Source of the DNA: Tenacibaculum ovolyticum DSM 18103
GTDB taxonomy: Bacteria; Bacteroidota; Bacteroidia; Flavobacteriales; Flavobacteriaceae
Length of the DNA stretch: 64,000 nucleotides
Assembly (NCBI RefSeq): GCF_000430545.1
Contig: NZ_AUMF01000014.1
Coordinates: 62,001 to 126,000, forward strand
Direction of reading: 5' to 3'
The notes under the pieces were generated by a model. The model was not told where the DNA came from, ran no database searches, and worked only from the letters and a program-made list of their open reading frames with translations. Positions within the stretch are counted from its first letter, which is position 1. Every line of letters begins with the position of its first letter. Positions 53,811-62,087 of the stretch are shown here, piece by piece. The translations under genes were made by a program, and so were the position numbers.

Positions 53811-55295
53811 TTATTTTAAAAAGCTAATATCTATATTTTTTAGCGCTTCGTTTTCTTTTGCTAGATCATAAAGAGTTTCATCAAAATCTGTTTTAACATT
53901 TTTGTTTGCTCCTTTAGTAATTAGGTACTTTATAATAGTACTATTTTTAGCAGTTAAAACGGCTTCTTGTATAGCTGATAAACCTTTTTTGTTTTTAGCA
54001 TCAATATCAATGTTGTACTTATTAATGAAATCTAACATAGCAATACTTTGCTTTTCAACAGCTAAATGGTATAATGTATTTCCGTTTTTTTGAATTTTTT
54101 TAACGTAAAACCCTTTTCCTTTTAAAAGATTAAGCTTTTTTTTAAAAGCATCTTTTTGTTTAGCATTAAAGGTTTTAAATAAATAATAGTTTAAGTTATT
54201 TCCTTGAGTATCAACAATATAAACATCAGCACCTTTTTTCAATAAAAGATCTATTACTTTAGGGCTGTTTTTTAAAGCATTTGTAAGTGCAGATTTACCA
54301 TCTTTATTTGTGTGGTTTATACTTTTAGTTTTTGAAGCTAATAACTGTATAATTTCTAAAGAATTTCTTCCAGCAGATTTTATTAAAGGATTATCTCCAT
54401 TATTATCAATTTGATTTGGATTAACACCTTTATTTAAAAAGTAATTAAAAACCTCAATATCTTTATTACTGTATGCTATATTATGAAGTGGGGTTATACC
54501 ATCTTTATTGGTAATATTAGGATTAATACCTATACTTTCTAAGTATTTAATAAAACTTAAAGGATTGTAACCACTACGTGAACCGATGGTTGAAGCTAAT
54601 ATAGCATTGTCTCCATTTGAACTATTTTTTTTATATGACACCCCTTTTTTTATTAACAACTCTAACATTGCTTTATTACCCTTATAAGCAGTGTAATTGA
54701 AAGCACCATTTCCGTGGTTGTCTGTGCTGTTAAGTTTTAATCCTTTATTTGTAAAATAATCTACTAATTTGAAGTCTTTTAAATGACCAATTAATAATAA
54801 TAAAGCATTAGCGCCCTTTTCATCTACATCTTTTTTAATATCGATGCCATTTTTTATAAATAGATCATATATTTCTGTATTAGTTTGTCCTGCAACAGCT
54901 GCAAAAGTTAAAGGAGAGAAGTTATGAGAATCTTTTAAGTCTAATCGAGCATTACTATTGATTAGATGTTTAACTAATTCTAGATTTCCTTTATAGGCTG
55001 CCCAAAAAATATAGGTTCTTTTATCGTGTGTAAGTTTATTAACATCATTACCTTTTAGGTTTAGTAAGTGTTTAATAACTGTATTTGGTGCTTTTGCTAA
55101 GATAGCATAAGTAACCGCATCAAACCCGTTAGGATTTAACGTAGTAGCACTATTGTTTTCTTTTATTTTTTGATCGATTGTTGCTATTGTAGGAGTTGTT
55201 TCCCAAAAAGCTCTATCAAAGAAAATATTTTTTGTCTGTGCTTGTAGTGCACAAGCAAACAAAATAAGTACGAATGTTAATTGTATTTTTTTCAT
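53811..55295 (-). CDS. Exported ankyrin-repeat protein
   Basis: A 494-residue protein with a signal peptide ending near LQAQ and some ten ankyrin repeats, for example KRTYIFWAAYKGNLELVKHL, FSPLTFAAVAGQTN, GITPLHNIAYSNKD and GLSAIQEAVLTAKNSTIIKY. It is periplasmic or surface-exposed by prediction. Ankyrin proteins encoded with siderophore receptors occur in several Bacteroidota iron loci. The role is not known, perhaps as a scaffold between receptor and reductase. It is only 6 bp after the receptor gene. Confidence 0.85.
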   Translation of the reverse strand: MKKIQLTFVLILFACALQAQTKNIFFDRAFWETTPTIATIDQKIKENNSATTLNPNGFDAVTYAILAKAPNTVIKHLLNLKGNDVNKLTHDKRTYIFWAAYKGNLELVKHLINSNARLDLKDSHNFSPLTFAAVAGQTNTEIYDLFIKNGIDIKKDVDEKGANALLLLIGHLKDFKLVDYFTNKGLKLNSTDNHGNGAFNYTAYKGNKAMLELLIKKGVSYKKNSSNGDNAILASTIGSRSGYNPLSFIKYLESIGINPNITNKDGITPLHNIAYSNKDIEVFNYFLNKGVNPNQIDNNGDNPLIKSAGRNSLEIIQLLASKTKSINHTNKDGKSALTNALKNSPKVIDLLLKKGADVYIVDTQGNNLNYYLFKTFNAKQKDAFKKKLNLLKGKGFYVKKIQKNGNTLYHLAVEKQSIAMLDFINKYNIDIDAKNKKGLSAIQEAVLTAKNSTIIKYLITKGANKNVKTDFDETLYDLAKENEALKNIDISFLK

Positions 55296-55301
55296 TTTTT
55301 A

Positions 55302-57728
55302 TTAAAATTTGTAACGTAAAGTAGTTCCGTAACTAGCTGGTTGAATTCTATTCAAATATACTGTACGATATGCATTATAGCCTACTTCATTAAGAATATT
55401 ATTTCCATACACATCTATACTTACTTTTTCATTGAATTTATATGAAACTTGTAAATTTACGGTTGTGTATGCTTTTAAATTAAATGGTTTTTTATCAGGA
55501 ACAACACCACCATGTATATAGTCTCTAGACCATACGTTGTGTGGTCGCTCACCTAAAAAGTATGCACCAGCGCCTAATGATAATCCGTCTAAGGAGTTTT
55601 GAAAAGCATATCGTGCCCAAAAATTAGCTGTATGTTTAGGGGTGTTTATTGGACTTGAATTGTAGTAGTAAGAAGCGTGATCTTTGTATTTTGCATCTAA
55701 ATATGAATATCCTCCAATAAGTTGTAAGTTAGGTAATACACGACCAATTAATTCTATTTCTACACCTTTTCTAGTATCTTCACCACCTTTTGTATAATAG
55801 CCTAAACTAGTACCTGAATTATCTATAGCTTCTAAATTTAAGTTTTTACTGCTTGTAAAAAATGTAGTTACGTTGAAGCGCAATGAACCGTTAAGCCAAG
55901 TCGATTTAATACCTGTCTCATATTGATCCCATCGTTCTGTACCTAACTCTTTACCATTGATATCTGTGTAAAATGAGGTCATTGGATTAGAACTGCTAGC
56001 ATAAGAACCAAAAAGAATAATATTTTGAGTCGGTTTAATATTAAAACCTACTAATGGGTTAAAAGCATTGTCACTTTTTGACTCTGTTAGTGGTTTACCA
56101 ATAAAGTTACCTCTTGTTCTTTTTAAAGAAGTGTAGCGTACTCCTAAGAAAACATCAGCCCATTTCGATAAAGTTATTTTATCTTGAATAGTAAATCCAT
56201 ATGATTGTGTTTCCGATCCCCCGTTTCTTTTTGGATTAGGGCTAAAGCTTACACCTGATGGTAAAATATTGTTTATAGGTTTATTTACATCTATAATATC
56301 TAAATGTGTTTTACTTTTATTAGGATAGTTAGTTGTATATCCTTTAGTCTCGAATTCAGTATTTCTATAATCTGCACCTATTTGAAATGTATGTTTCAAA
56401 AAACCTGTTTTTATATCTTTACCAACTAAGTCTATCTGTAGTAAACTATTTCTATCGTACCTTGTTGAAGAGTAGTAACTTCTGTAGCGTTGTGTATTTG
56501 GTAATGCATCTAATTTATTTCTAGGACTTGCTTCAAATACATAAGAAGCATTAGCTTCTGTATCTAAAATAGAGGTGAAATAACCTGCTTTTATACTCAA
56601 TTTATCATCTATTTTTCTTTCAAAACGTATTGCTGAAGTTGTATTTACAGATTTACTTCTATCAGAGTCAAACCCCATGAATTGATTATTAGGAAGTTTC
56701 ATAATGTTATTAACATTATAGCTTTCTAAATTGATAGTTCCTTGATCAGGAGTTCTGCTATCACTCATGTGATCCATTTCAAAAATAATTTTGGTTTTTG
56801 CATTAGGTTTCCAAGCAAAAGAAGGATTCACATAAAAACGTTCAGAATTTACATGAGCTCTATAACTATCTGCTCTGTCATAAGATCCTGTAAATCTATA
56901 AGCAAAAGTTTCTTTTTTATCTAATGGACCATAAAAGTCGAAAGTAGGACGTAACTTACCATAGCTACCAGCTCTTAAACTAATTTCACCTCCTTCATAA
57001 AATTTTGGAGTCTTGGTTACTACGTTAATTACACCACCAGCAGAACCTAAATCACCTCCTAAACCTTGACTAATTGCAGAAATTCCTTTTAATACCTGAA
57101 TGTTATCTACACCAGCCATATCGGTAATAACACCTGTTCCTCTAAAATCTGAGTTAATACGAACCCCATTTTTAAGTATTGGAATTCCTCTATATCCTCT
57201 TAAAGACATACTCTCTTTAGTGTTACCATAAGTAGCAAAAGTATAAACACCAGCTACGTTCTTGGTAACATCACTAAGGCTTAATGCATTTTGCTGGTCG
57301 ATAAGTTTATGTGACAATACCGAAATACTTTGTAATTGTTCGTTTGGAGCAAGTGGTAATCGTGTAAGAGTTTCTAGTTTTTCAGCTCTTTTATTTCGTG
57401 AGCCGAAAAGTTCAACCTCATCTAATTGCGTATCAGATTTTAATATGAATACTAGGTTCTTGATATCTCCGGTTACCTTTATTTTTCGAGATAAAGGAGA
57501 AAAACCTACAGCACTTGCTGTTAGTGTATATGTTGAAAGAGGAATGTTTTTTAGAATAAAACTTCCGTCTTCTTTTGTTTCGCTACCAGTTTTAGTTCCT
57601 TTTATATAAATATTAGCATAAGGGATTGCTTCGTTACTATCTGATTTTACAATTCCTTTTAAGGTCGCTTGACCATACATTGTCTGAATACAACTACATA
57701 TAAGTAGTACTATTGTAAAAATTCTCAT
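55302..57728 (-). CDS. TonB-dependent siderophore receptor
   Basis: The 808-residue outer membrane receptor begins with a signal peptide (to MYGQ). A carboxypeptidase-regulatory-like domain follows at about 22-100 (LKGIVKSDSNEAIPYANIYI). A plug of about 110-250 carries MSLRGYRGIPILKNGVRIN, VLKGISAISQGLGGDLGSAGG and VINVVTKTP, then the 22-strand barrel, ending in TTLRYKF with a terminal aromatic. The sequence pattern resembles FhuA/FpvA-type hydroxamate receptors, which suits the hydroxamate-type synthetase encoded 17 kb away; the link is inference. It is the second gene of the five-gene leftward operon. Confidence 0.93.
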   Translation of the reverse strand: MRIFTIVLLICSCIQTMYGQATLKGIVKSDSNEAIPYANIYIKGTKTGSETKEDGSFILKNIPLSTYTLTASAVGFSPLSRKIKVTGDIKNLVFILKSDTQLDEVELFGSRNKRAEKLETLTRLPLAPNEQLQSISVLSHKLIDQQNALSLSDVTKNVAGVYTFATYGNTKESMSLRGYRGIPILKNGVRINSDFRGTGVITDMAGVDNIQVLKGISAISQGLGGDLGSAGGVINVVTKTPKFYEGGEISLRAGSYGKLRPTFDFYGPLDKKETFAYRFTGSYDRADSYRAHVNSERFYVNPSFAWKPNAKTKIIFEMDHMSDSRTPDQGTINLESYNVNNIMKLPNNQFMGFDSDRSKSVNTTSAIRFERKIDDKLSIKAGYFTSILDTEANASYVFEASPRNKLDALPNTQRYRSYYSSTRYDRNSLLQIDLVGKDIKTGFLKHTFQIGADYRNTEFETKGYTTNYPNKSKTHLDIIDVNKPINNILPSGVSFSPNPKRNGGSETQSYGFTIQDKITLSKWADVFLGVRYTSLKRTRGNFIGKPLTESKSDNAFNPLVGFNIKPTQNIILFGSYASSSNPMTSFYTDINGKELGTERWDQYETGIKSTWLNGSLRFNVTTFFTSSKNLNLEAIDNSGTSLGYYTKGGEDTRKGVEIELIGRVLPNLQLIGGYSYLDAKYKDHASYYYNSSPINTPKHTANFWARYAFQNSLDGLSLGAGAYFLGERPHNVWSRDYIHGGVVPDKKPFNLKAYTTVNLQVSYKFNEKVSIDVYGNNILNEVGYNAYRTVYLNRIQPASYGTTLRYKF

Positions 57729-57756
57729 TTTTTTATATTGAGAGGTTTATAAAAAA

Positions 57757-58653
57757 TTATTTTTTAACGAAAGACTCAATTGTTTTATTAATTTCGTCTT
57801 GTTCAGTTACTTTATCAGAAAATAAGTGTTTATATAAAGGTTTGTTTTGTACCTTTTTCTTTAAAGTAAGGTTGGTATTTCTGTTGTATATTTCACTCCA
57901 TTTGTTTCTAACTAATTGCCATTTGCTAGCATTCTTTTTCCACCAGTCTATTGAAGCTTTACAGCGAGCATCATCAACTTTTACATAAGTGTTATAACCT
58001 TTTTCATAAGCTATAATAACATCCTTTTCACCAGCTTTTCTTATAACTTTTTTGTTATCTTGGTCATGTACCCAACCGTAATTTGTTATTTCATGACGGT
58101 TACCTCTTTCAGTAATATTATAATCACTTCTTTTAGTGTATTCTCTACGAGGTAAAGGAGCATTAGTGGTACTTTCCCAATAACTTTTTCCGTCTATATG
58201 TACCCAAGACCCTGAACCTTCGTAACGAGGGCTATCGTCAACTTGATAAACTTTTTGACTCCACTGTTTTTTAACATCAGCTTTAGTTTTTTGCTCATAT
58301 AGCCAATTGTTGTCTCCGTTGTACATATAAAAATCTTTATTTTGATATGTCCAATCTTGTCTCCAATGTTTTATTATATAAGGCTTGTCTGGGTTACCTA
58401 CTTGTAATAAATGTTGAATTGAAATTTTGTTTTTGCTGTCTTCTATTAATCCAGCCCATTCTAAAGCTTTGTCTTTTTTAGTTTTAGAAGGTTTGTATAA
58501 TGAATCTTTACTATTGCTAAAAGTTTCAGCGAAGTTGAAGGTAACTTCATAGCATCCACACATTTTTTTAATAGCGGCTTTGTCCTTTTTTTTCTGAGCT
58601 TTAATTGTAAAGGCTGACAGTAGTATGAAAGTTCCTAAAATTAGTTTTTTCAT
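57757..58653 (-). CDS. DUF6607 family exported protein
   Basis: ATG 58653 gives a signal peptide (MKKLILGTFILLSAFTIKAQ), so the longer frame from 58689 is not used. The 298-residue product resembles DUF6607: KMCGCYEVTFNFAETF, HLLQVGNPDKPYIIKHWRQDW, SGSWVHIDGKSYWEST and APLPRREYTKRSDYN. The family is often encoded next to TonB-dependent receptors and PepSY proteins in Bacteroidota. Here it heads the operon, 28 bp upstream of the receptor gene. The mechanism is unknown. Confidence 0.78.
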   Translation of the reverse strand: MKKLILGTFILLSAFTIKAQKKKDKAAIKKMCGCYEVTFNFAETFSNSKDSLYKPSKTKKDKALEWAGLIEDSKNKISIQHLLQVGNPDKPYIIKHWRQDWTYQNKDFYMYNGDNNWLYEQKTKADVKKQWSQKVYQVDDSPRYEGSGSWVHIDGKSYWESTTNAPLPRREYTKRSDYNITERGNRHEITNYGWVHDQDNKKVIRKAGEKDVIIAYEKGYNTYVKVDDARCKASIDWWKKNASKWQLVRNKWSEIYNRNTNLTLKKKVQNKPLYKHLFSDKVTEQDEINKTIESFVKK

Positions 58654-58686
58654 TTTTATGATTTTTATGGGTTGTAAATTTTTTTG

Positions 58687-58694
58687 CAAAAATA
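58687..58694 (-). promoter_or_regulatory. Candidate -7 box for the leftward iron operon
   Basis: On the minus strand TATTTTTG matches TAnnTTTG, 33 bp upstream of the ATG at 58653. No clear -33 element is seen. The iron-box-like motif at 58701 would cover its upstream side. Confidence 0.45.
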
Positions 58695-58700
58695 TAAATT

Positions 58701-58723
58701 TTATTTAGATTGATTAAGAATAA
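58701..58723. promoter_or_regulatory. Iron-box-like 23-bp motif, copy 2
   Basis: TTATTTAGA, a variable centre and TAAGAATAA match 19 of 23 positions with 38587-38609. It lies between the two divergent -7 boxes, where one bound regulator could control both the siderophore-receptor operon and the HmuY-linked receptor. Confidence 0.5.
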
Positions 58724-58728
58724 GAGTA

Positions 58729-58736
58729 TATATTTG
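58729..58736 (+). promoter_or_regulatory. Candidate -7 box for the HmuY-linked receptor
   Basis: TATATTTG matches TAnnTTTG exactly. TTG at 58710-58712 is a possible -33 element with a 16-bp spacer. The leader to ATG 58753 would be about 10 nt. Confidence 0.5.
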
Positions 58737-58752
58737 CCGAAAATTATTAAGA

Positions 58753-60879
58753 ATGTTTCTAGATAAGAAAGTTGCAATATTGTTTTTTTTTATAACACTG
58801 TCTGTATTTAGTCAGGAGAAAGAACTAGATTCTATAACTTCGGTTAAATTAGATGAAGTTGTTGTTACTGGACAATATAGTCCTCAGTCAATTAAAAAAT
58901 CTGTTTACAATGTAACTGTAATTAAAAGGGAACAAATAGATAAACAGGCTGCTAATAATTTAGCTGATTTACTTAATTTTAATTTAAACCTAACAATTAT
59001 ACCTAGCTCTAAAACAGGAAAGTCAACAATTTCTTTTTTTGGATTAGATTCTCAATACTTTAATATTCTTATAGATAATATACCTTTAGTTAGTGATAAT
59101 GGTTTGGGTAATAATATTGATTTAACGCAGATTAATTTAGATGATATCGAGCGAATAGAAATTGTAGAAGGAGCAATGGGGGTAGAGTATGGAGCAAATG
59201 CTGTTTCTGGTGTTATTAATGTAATTACTAAAAAGACGATAAATAGTAAATGGAATATTAAAGCTTCTTTACAAGAAGAAACAGTAAGTAATGAGTATGC
59301 TTTGTTTGATAAAGGTAGGCATATACAAGGTTTTAATGTTTCTCATAATTTTAATGAAAATTGGTTTGTAAGAACAGGTTTTAACCGTAATCAATTTGCA
59401 GGATTTTATAATAATAAACAAGGTAGAGATTATTATAAAGATGATGGTTTAAGAGGTTACGAATGGTTACCTAAAACGCAACTAAATACAAATGCTTTAG
59501 TTAGTTACAAAAAGAAAAATTTTAAATTATTATATAAGTTTGAATATTTTAATGAGTTCATAAATTATTATGATTTATCTGTGGATGAAAATATAGATAT
59601 ACAATCACAAACAAGTAATCCGTTTTCAGTTGATAAAATTTTTACAACAGATAGGTTTATAAATAACTTAAATATAAATGGACAATTAAATTCGGGGGCA
59701 AATTATAATGTTTCAATGTCTTACCAAACGCAAAAGCGTTATTTAAATAAGTTTAATTATTATATTCTTGGAGGGAGAAAATCACACGAAAGTGATGAAT
59801 TACAGCAGTCGAGTAAAGTTTTCTTTTCTAAAGGAGCTATAAATAATATTTTTAAAAATGATTCTTATAGTTTTCAACTAGGTTATGAAACTCGTTTTAT
59901 AAGTGGTTTTGATACCCAAGCATCAAGTGATATTACGCATCAAAATAAAGAAAGAAAGCAAAATAGTTATGCTGTATTTGGATCATCTGAAGTAAACGTT
60001 TCTGATAGTTTTATGCTACGACCAGGTGTGCGATATGAATACAGTTCATTATTTAATTCTAAGCTATTAACATCTTTAAGTGCTAGGTATTTAATGAAAA
60101 AAGGTTTTGAATTACGAGGTAATATTGGTACGTCATATAGAGCTCCAAATTTTGAAGAATTGTACTATTATTTTGTAGATTCTAATCATGATGTTAGAGG
60201 TAATGAAAGCTTAAAGCCTGAAAATGGATATACAGCTTCTATAAATTTAAAAAAACATAGTTGGTTTAATGATGTTTCTTTATCAAACGCTATAAAGTTA
60301 AGTTATATAGATATAAATGATAAAATAGACTTAGCAATAGTAAATAACTTGCCTTTAAAATATCAATACATAAATATTGATGCATATAAACTGTGGGGAT
60401 TTACAACAGAGAATAGCATTAAGAAAAATAATTGGGTTTTTAATTTAGGAGGAACATTACAAGGTATTTCAAGAGTTGCAAATAACGAAGTGAATGCAAA
60501 AAATGACTATTTATATTCTTTTCAGTTAAATACAAGTGCTACTTACCAGATAGAAAAATTTAAAACAGCAATTACAGTATTGCTAAAACACAATGGCAAA
60601 CAACAAAATTATGTTACTTCAGGAACTGATGCTGAAGGGAACTCAGTATTTGAAAAATCAACTACAAACGCTTACCAATGGTTAGATGCTTCTATAAAAA
60701 AATCATTTTTTAACAATACCATACAAACCACGTTAGGGGCAAGGAATTTACTTGATATAACTAACGTAAATATTAGTAATTCAGGGGCAGGAGTACATTC
60801 ATCTAATAGTAACTCTCTCTTACTGGGCTACGGAAGATCTTATTACTTAAAACTTTTATACAACCTTAATTTTAAATAA
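58753..60879 (+). CDS. TonB-dependent receptor, probably for haem with HmuY
   Basis: A 708-residue receptor. A signal peptide (VAILFFFITLSVFSQ) is followed by the TonB box-like KLDEVVVTGQY, a plug (LLNFNLNLTIIPSSKTGKST, VEGAMGVEYGANAVSGVINV) and the barrel, with RAPNFEELYYYF typical of haem and cobalamin receptors. It ends in LKLLYNLNFK. It resembles HmuR/BtuB-type receptors and is followed after 1 bp by an HmuY-family gene, the arrangement of the haem uptake locus hmuYR. The substrate assignment as haem is by context. Confidence 0.9.
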   Translation: MFLDKKVAILFFFITLSVFSQEKELDSITSVKLDEVVVTGQYSPQSIKKSVYNVTVIKREQIDKQAANNLADLLNFNLNLTIIPSSKTGKSTISFFGLDSQYFNILIDNIPLVSDNGLGNNIDLTQINLDDIERIEIVEGAMGVEYGANAVSGVINVITKKTINSKWNIKASLQEETVSNEYALFDKGRHIQGFNVSHNFNENWFVRTGFNRNQFAGFYNNKQGRDYYKDDGLRGYEWLPKTQLNTNALVSYKKKNFKLLYKFEYFNEFINYYDLSVDENIDIQSQTSNPFSVDKIFTTDRFINNLNINGQLNSGANYNVSMSYQTQKRYLNKFNYYILGGRKSHESDELQQSSKVFFSKGAINNIFKNDSYSFQLGYETRFISGFDTQASSDITHQNKERKQNSYAVFGSSEVNVSDSFMLRPGVRYEYSSLFNSKLLTSLSARYLMKKGFELRGNIGTSYRAPNFEELYYYFVDSNHDVRGNESLKPENGYTASINLKKHSWFNDVSLSNAIKLSYIDINDKIDLAIVNNLPLKYQYINIDAYKLWGFTTENSIKKNNWVFNLGGTLQGISRVANNEVNAKNDYLYSFQLNTSATYQIEKFKTAITVLLKHNGKQQNYVTSGTDAEGNSVFEKSTTNAYQWLDASIKKSFFNNTIQTTLGARNLLDITNVNISNSGAGVHSSNSNSLLLGYGRSYYLKLLYNLNFK

Positions 60880-60880
60880 C

Positions 60881-61960
60881 ATGAGAAATAAATTTTTAAC
60901 ATTAATTATATGTATTGCAGTATTCAATTTTATAAGCTGTAGTGATAATAATTTACCGTCAGAACCAATAAAGATCGTAAAAGAAGGAGCTTCTATTTCA
61001 CCAGAGCTTGGTGGGCCAAATGAGCAAAATCAAGTATATGTAGATTTAAGTACAAATACTACTACACCTGTAAAAAGAGATTCTTGGGATTTAGGTTTTT
61101 ATTCTGGAGATGATTTTAGAGTTACAATTAATGGGGCTATTGCTATGGCTACTGCACAATTATCTACAGCAAATATTGATGCAATAACATCAGTAGATGA
61201 AGAAGTAAAAGATTTACAAGCAAAAGCAGTTGTAGGTTCGGCTGGTTCTAATATTTATGTTGATTCTCCTGATGGAAACATAAAAGAAACTGCTATGAAT
61301 GAAGTTTCTATAAATGATTCAGAGAACAAGGTGTATTTAGTAAATCTTGGATTTAATGTTGGTACTGATGTACCAGCTACGGGTAGTATTGATATTTCTG
61401 GAGATCCAAGAGGATGGAAAAAAGTTAGAGTATTAAGAAGAGGAGATAAGTATGTTTTACAGTATGCTGATTTAGATGCAACAACACACGTAGAAAAGGT
61501 TATACCTAAAAAAAATGGTTTCAATTTTACTTTTTTTAGCTTTGATAAAGAGGCTGTTGTAGACGTTGAACCAGAAAAAACTGATTGGGATTTAAACTTT
61601 ACCGTTTCTAATAAAGTATTAGATTTTGGTGGAGGTGTACTAGGAGCGTATTCATTTTCAGATTTTGTAACAAGTAATACAAAATCGAATGTAGGTATTT
61701 ATATGATAAATACTGATGATGAAAAAGAATTGTCTTATGATGCATTTAACTTAAGTAACGTAGTAGATGCTAATTTTGTTTACAACGATCAGAATATAAT
61801 AGGTAGTAGTTGGAGAAATGTTTTTTCTAAAAAAGTTAAATCTAATTTATTTTATATCGTAAACGATACGGATGGAAATATTTATAAGTTACAGTTTTTA
61901 GCTTTGTTAAATGAAGCAGGGGAGCGTGGTTCACCTGAATTTGTGTATAGCTTATTATAG
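60881..61960 (+). CDS. HmuY family haem-binding lipoprotein
   Basis: The 359-residue product has a lipoprotein signal (LTLIICIAVFNFISC, Cys20). The body matches the HmuY family: KRDSWDLGFYSGDDFRV, TAIDVT-like APATGSIDISGDPRGWKK region, EKTDWDLNFTV and SSWRNVF. Porphyromonas HmuY captures haem and delivers it to HmuR. This protein has two WDL(G/N)F modules, about residues 66 and 235, as in many flavobacterial members. Axial ligands cannot be assigned by eye. It is cotranscribed with the receptor. Confidence 0.85.
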   Translation: MRNKFLTLIICIAVFNFISCSDNNLPSEPIKIVKEGASISPELGGPNEQNQVYVDLSTNTTTPVKRDSWDLGFYSGDDFRVTINGAIAMATAQLSTANIDAITSVDEEVKDLQAKAVVGSAGSNIYVDSPDGNIKETAMNEVSINDSENKVYLVNLGFNVGTDVPATGSIDISGDPRGWKKVRVLRRGDKYVLQYADLDATTHVEKVIPKKNGFNFTFFSFDKEAVVDVEPEKTDWDLNFTVSNKVLDFGGGVLGAYSFSDFVTSNTKSNVGIYMINTDDEKELSYDAFNLSNVVDANFVYNDQNIIGSSWRNVFSKKVKSNLFYIVNDTDGNIYKLQFLALLNEAGERGSPEFVYSLL

Positions 61961-62038
61961 AAAAAAAATACTTTTAATTTTAGATAAACAATAAGTTTAT
62001 TTAAAACAATAAAAAATTTTGTTAGTTTTTGTACAGTT

Positions 62039-62072
62039 GAAACTGCTTAACTTGAGAGGGTTAGGCAGTTTC
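62039..62072. terminator. Hairpin between the HmuY and uvrA genes
   Basis: GAAACTGCTTAAC pairs with GTTAGGCAGTTTC (13 bp including one T.G pair) around an 8-nt loop, between convergent stops. The T-tract is weak on both sides. Confidence 0.6.
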
Positions 62073-62087
62073 TTATGTGTAATGTTT

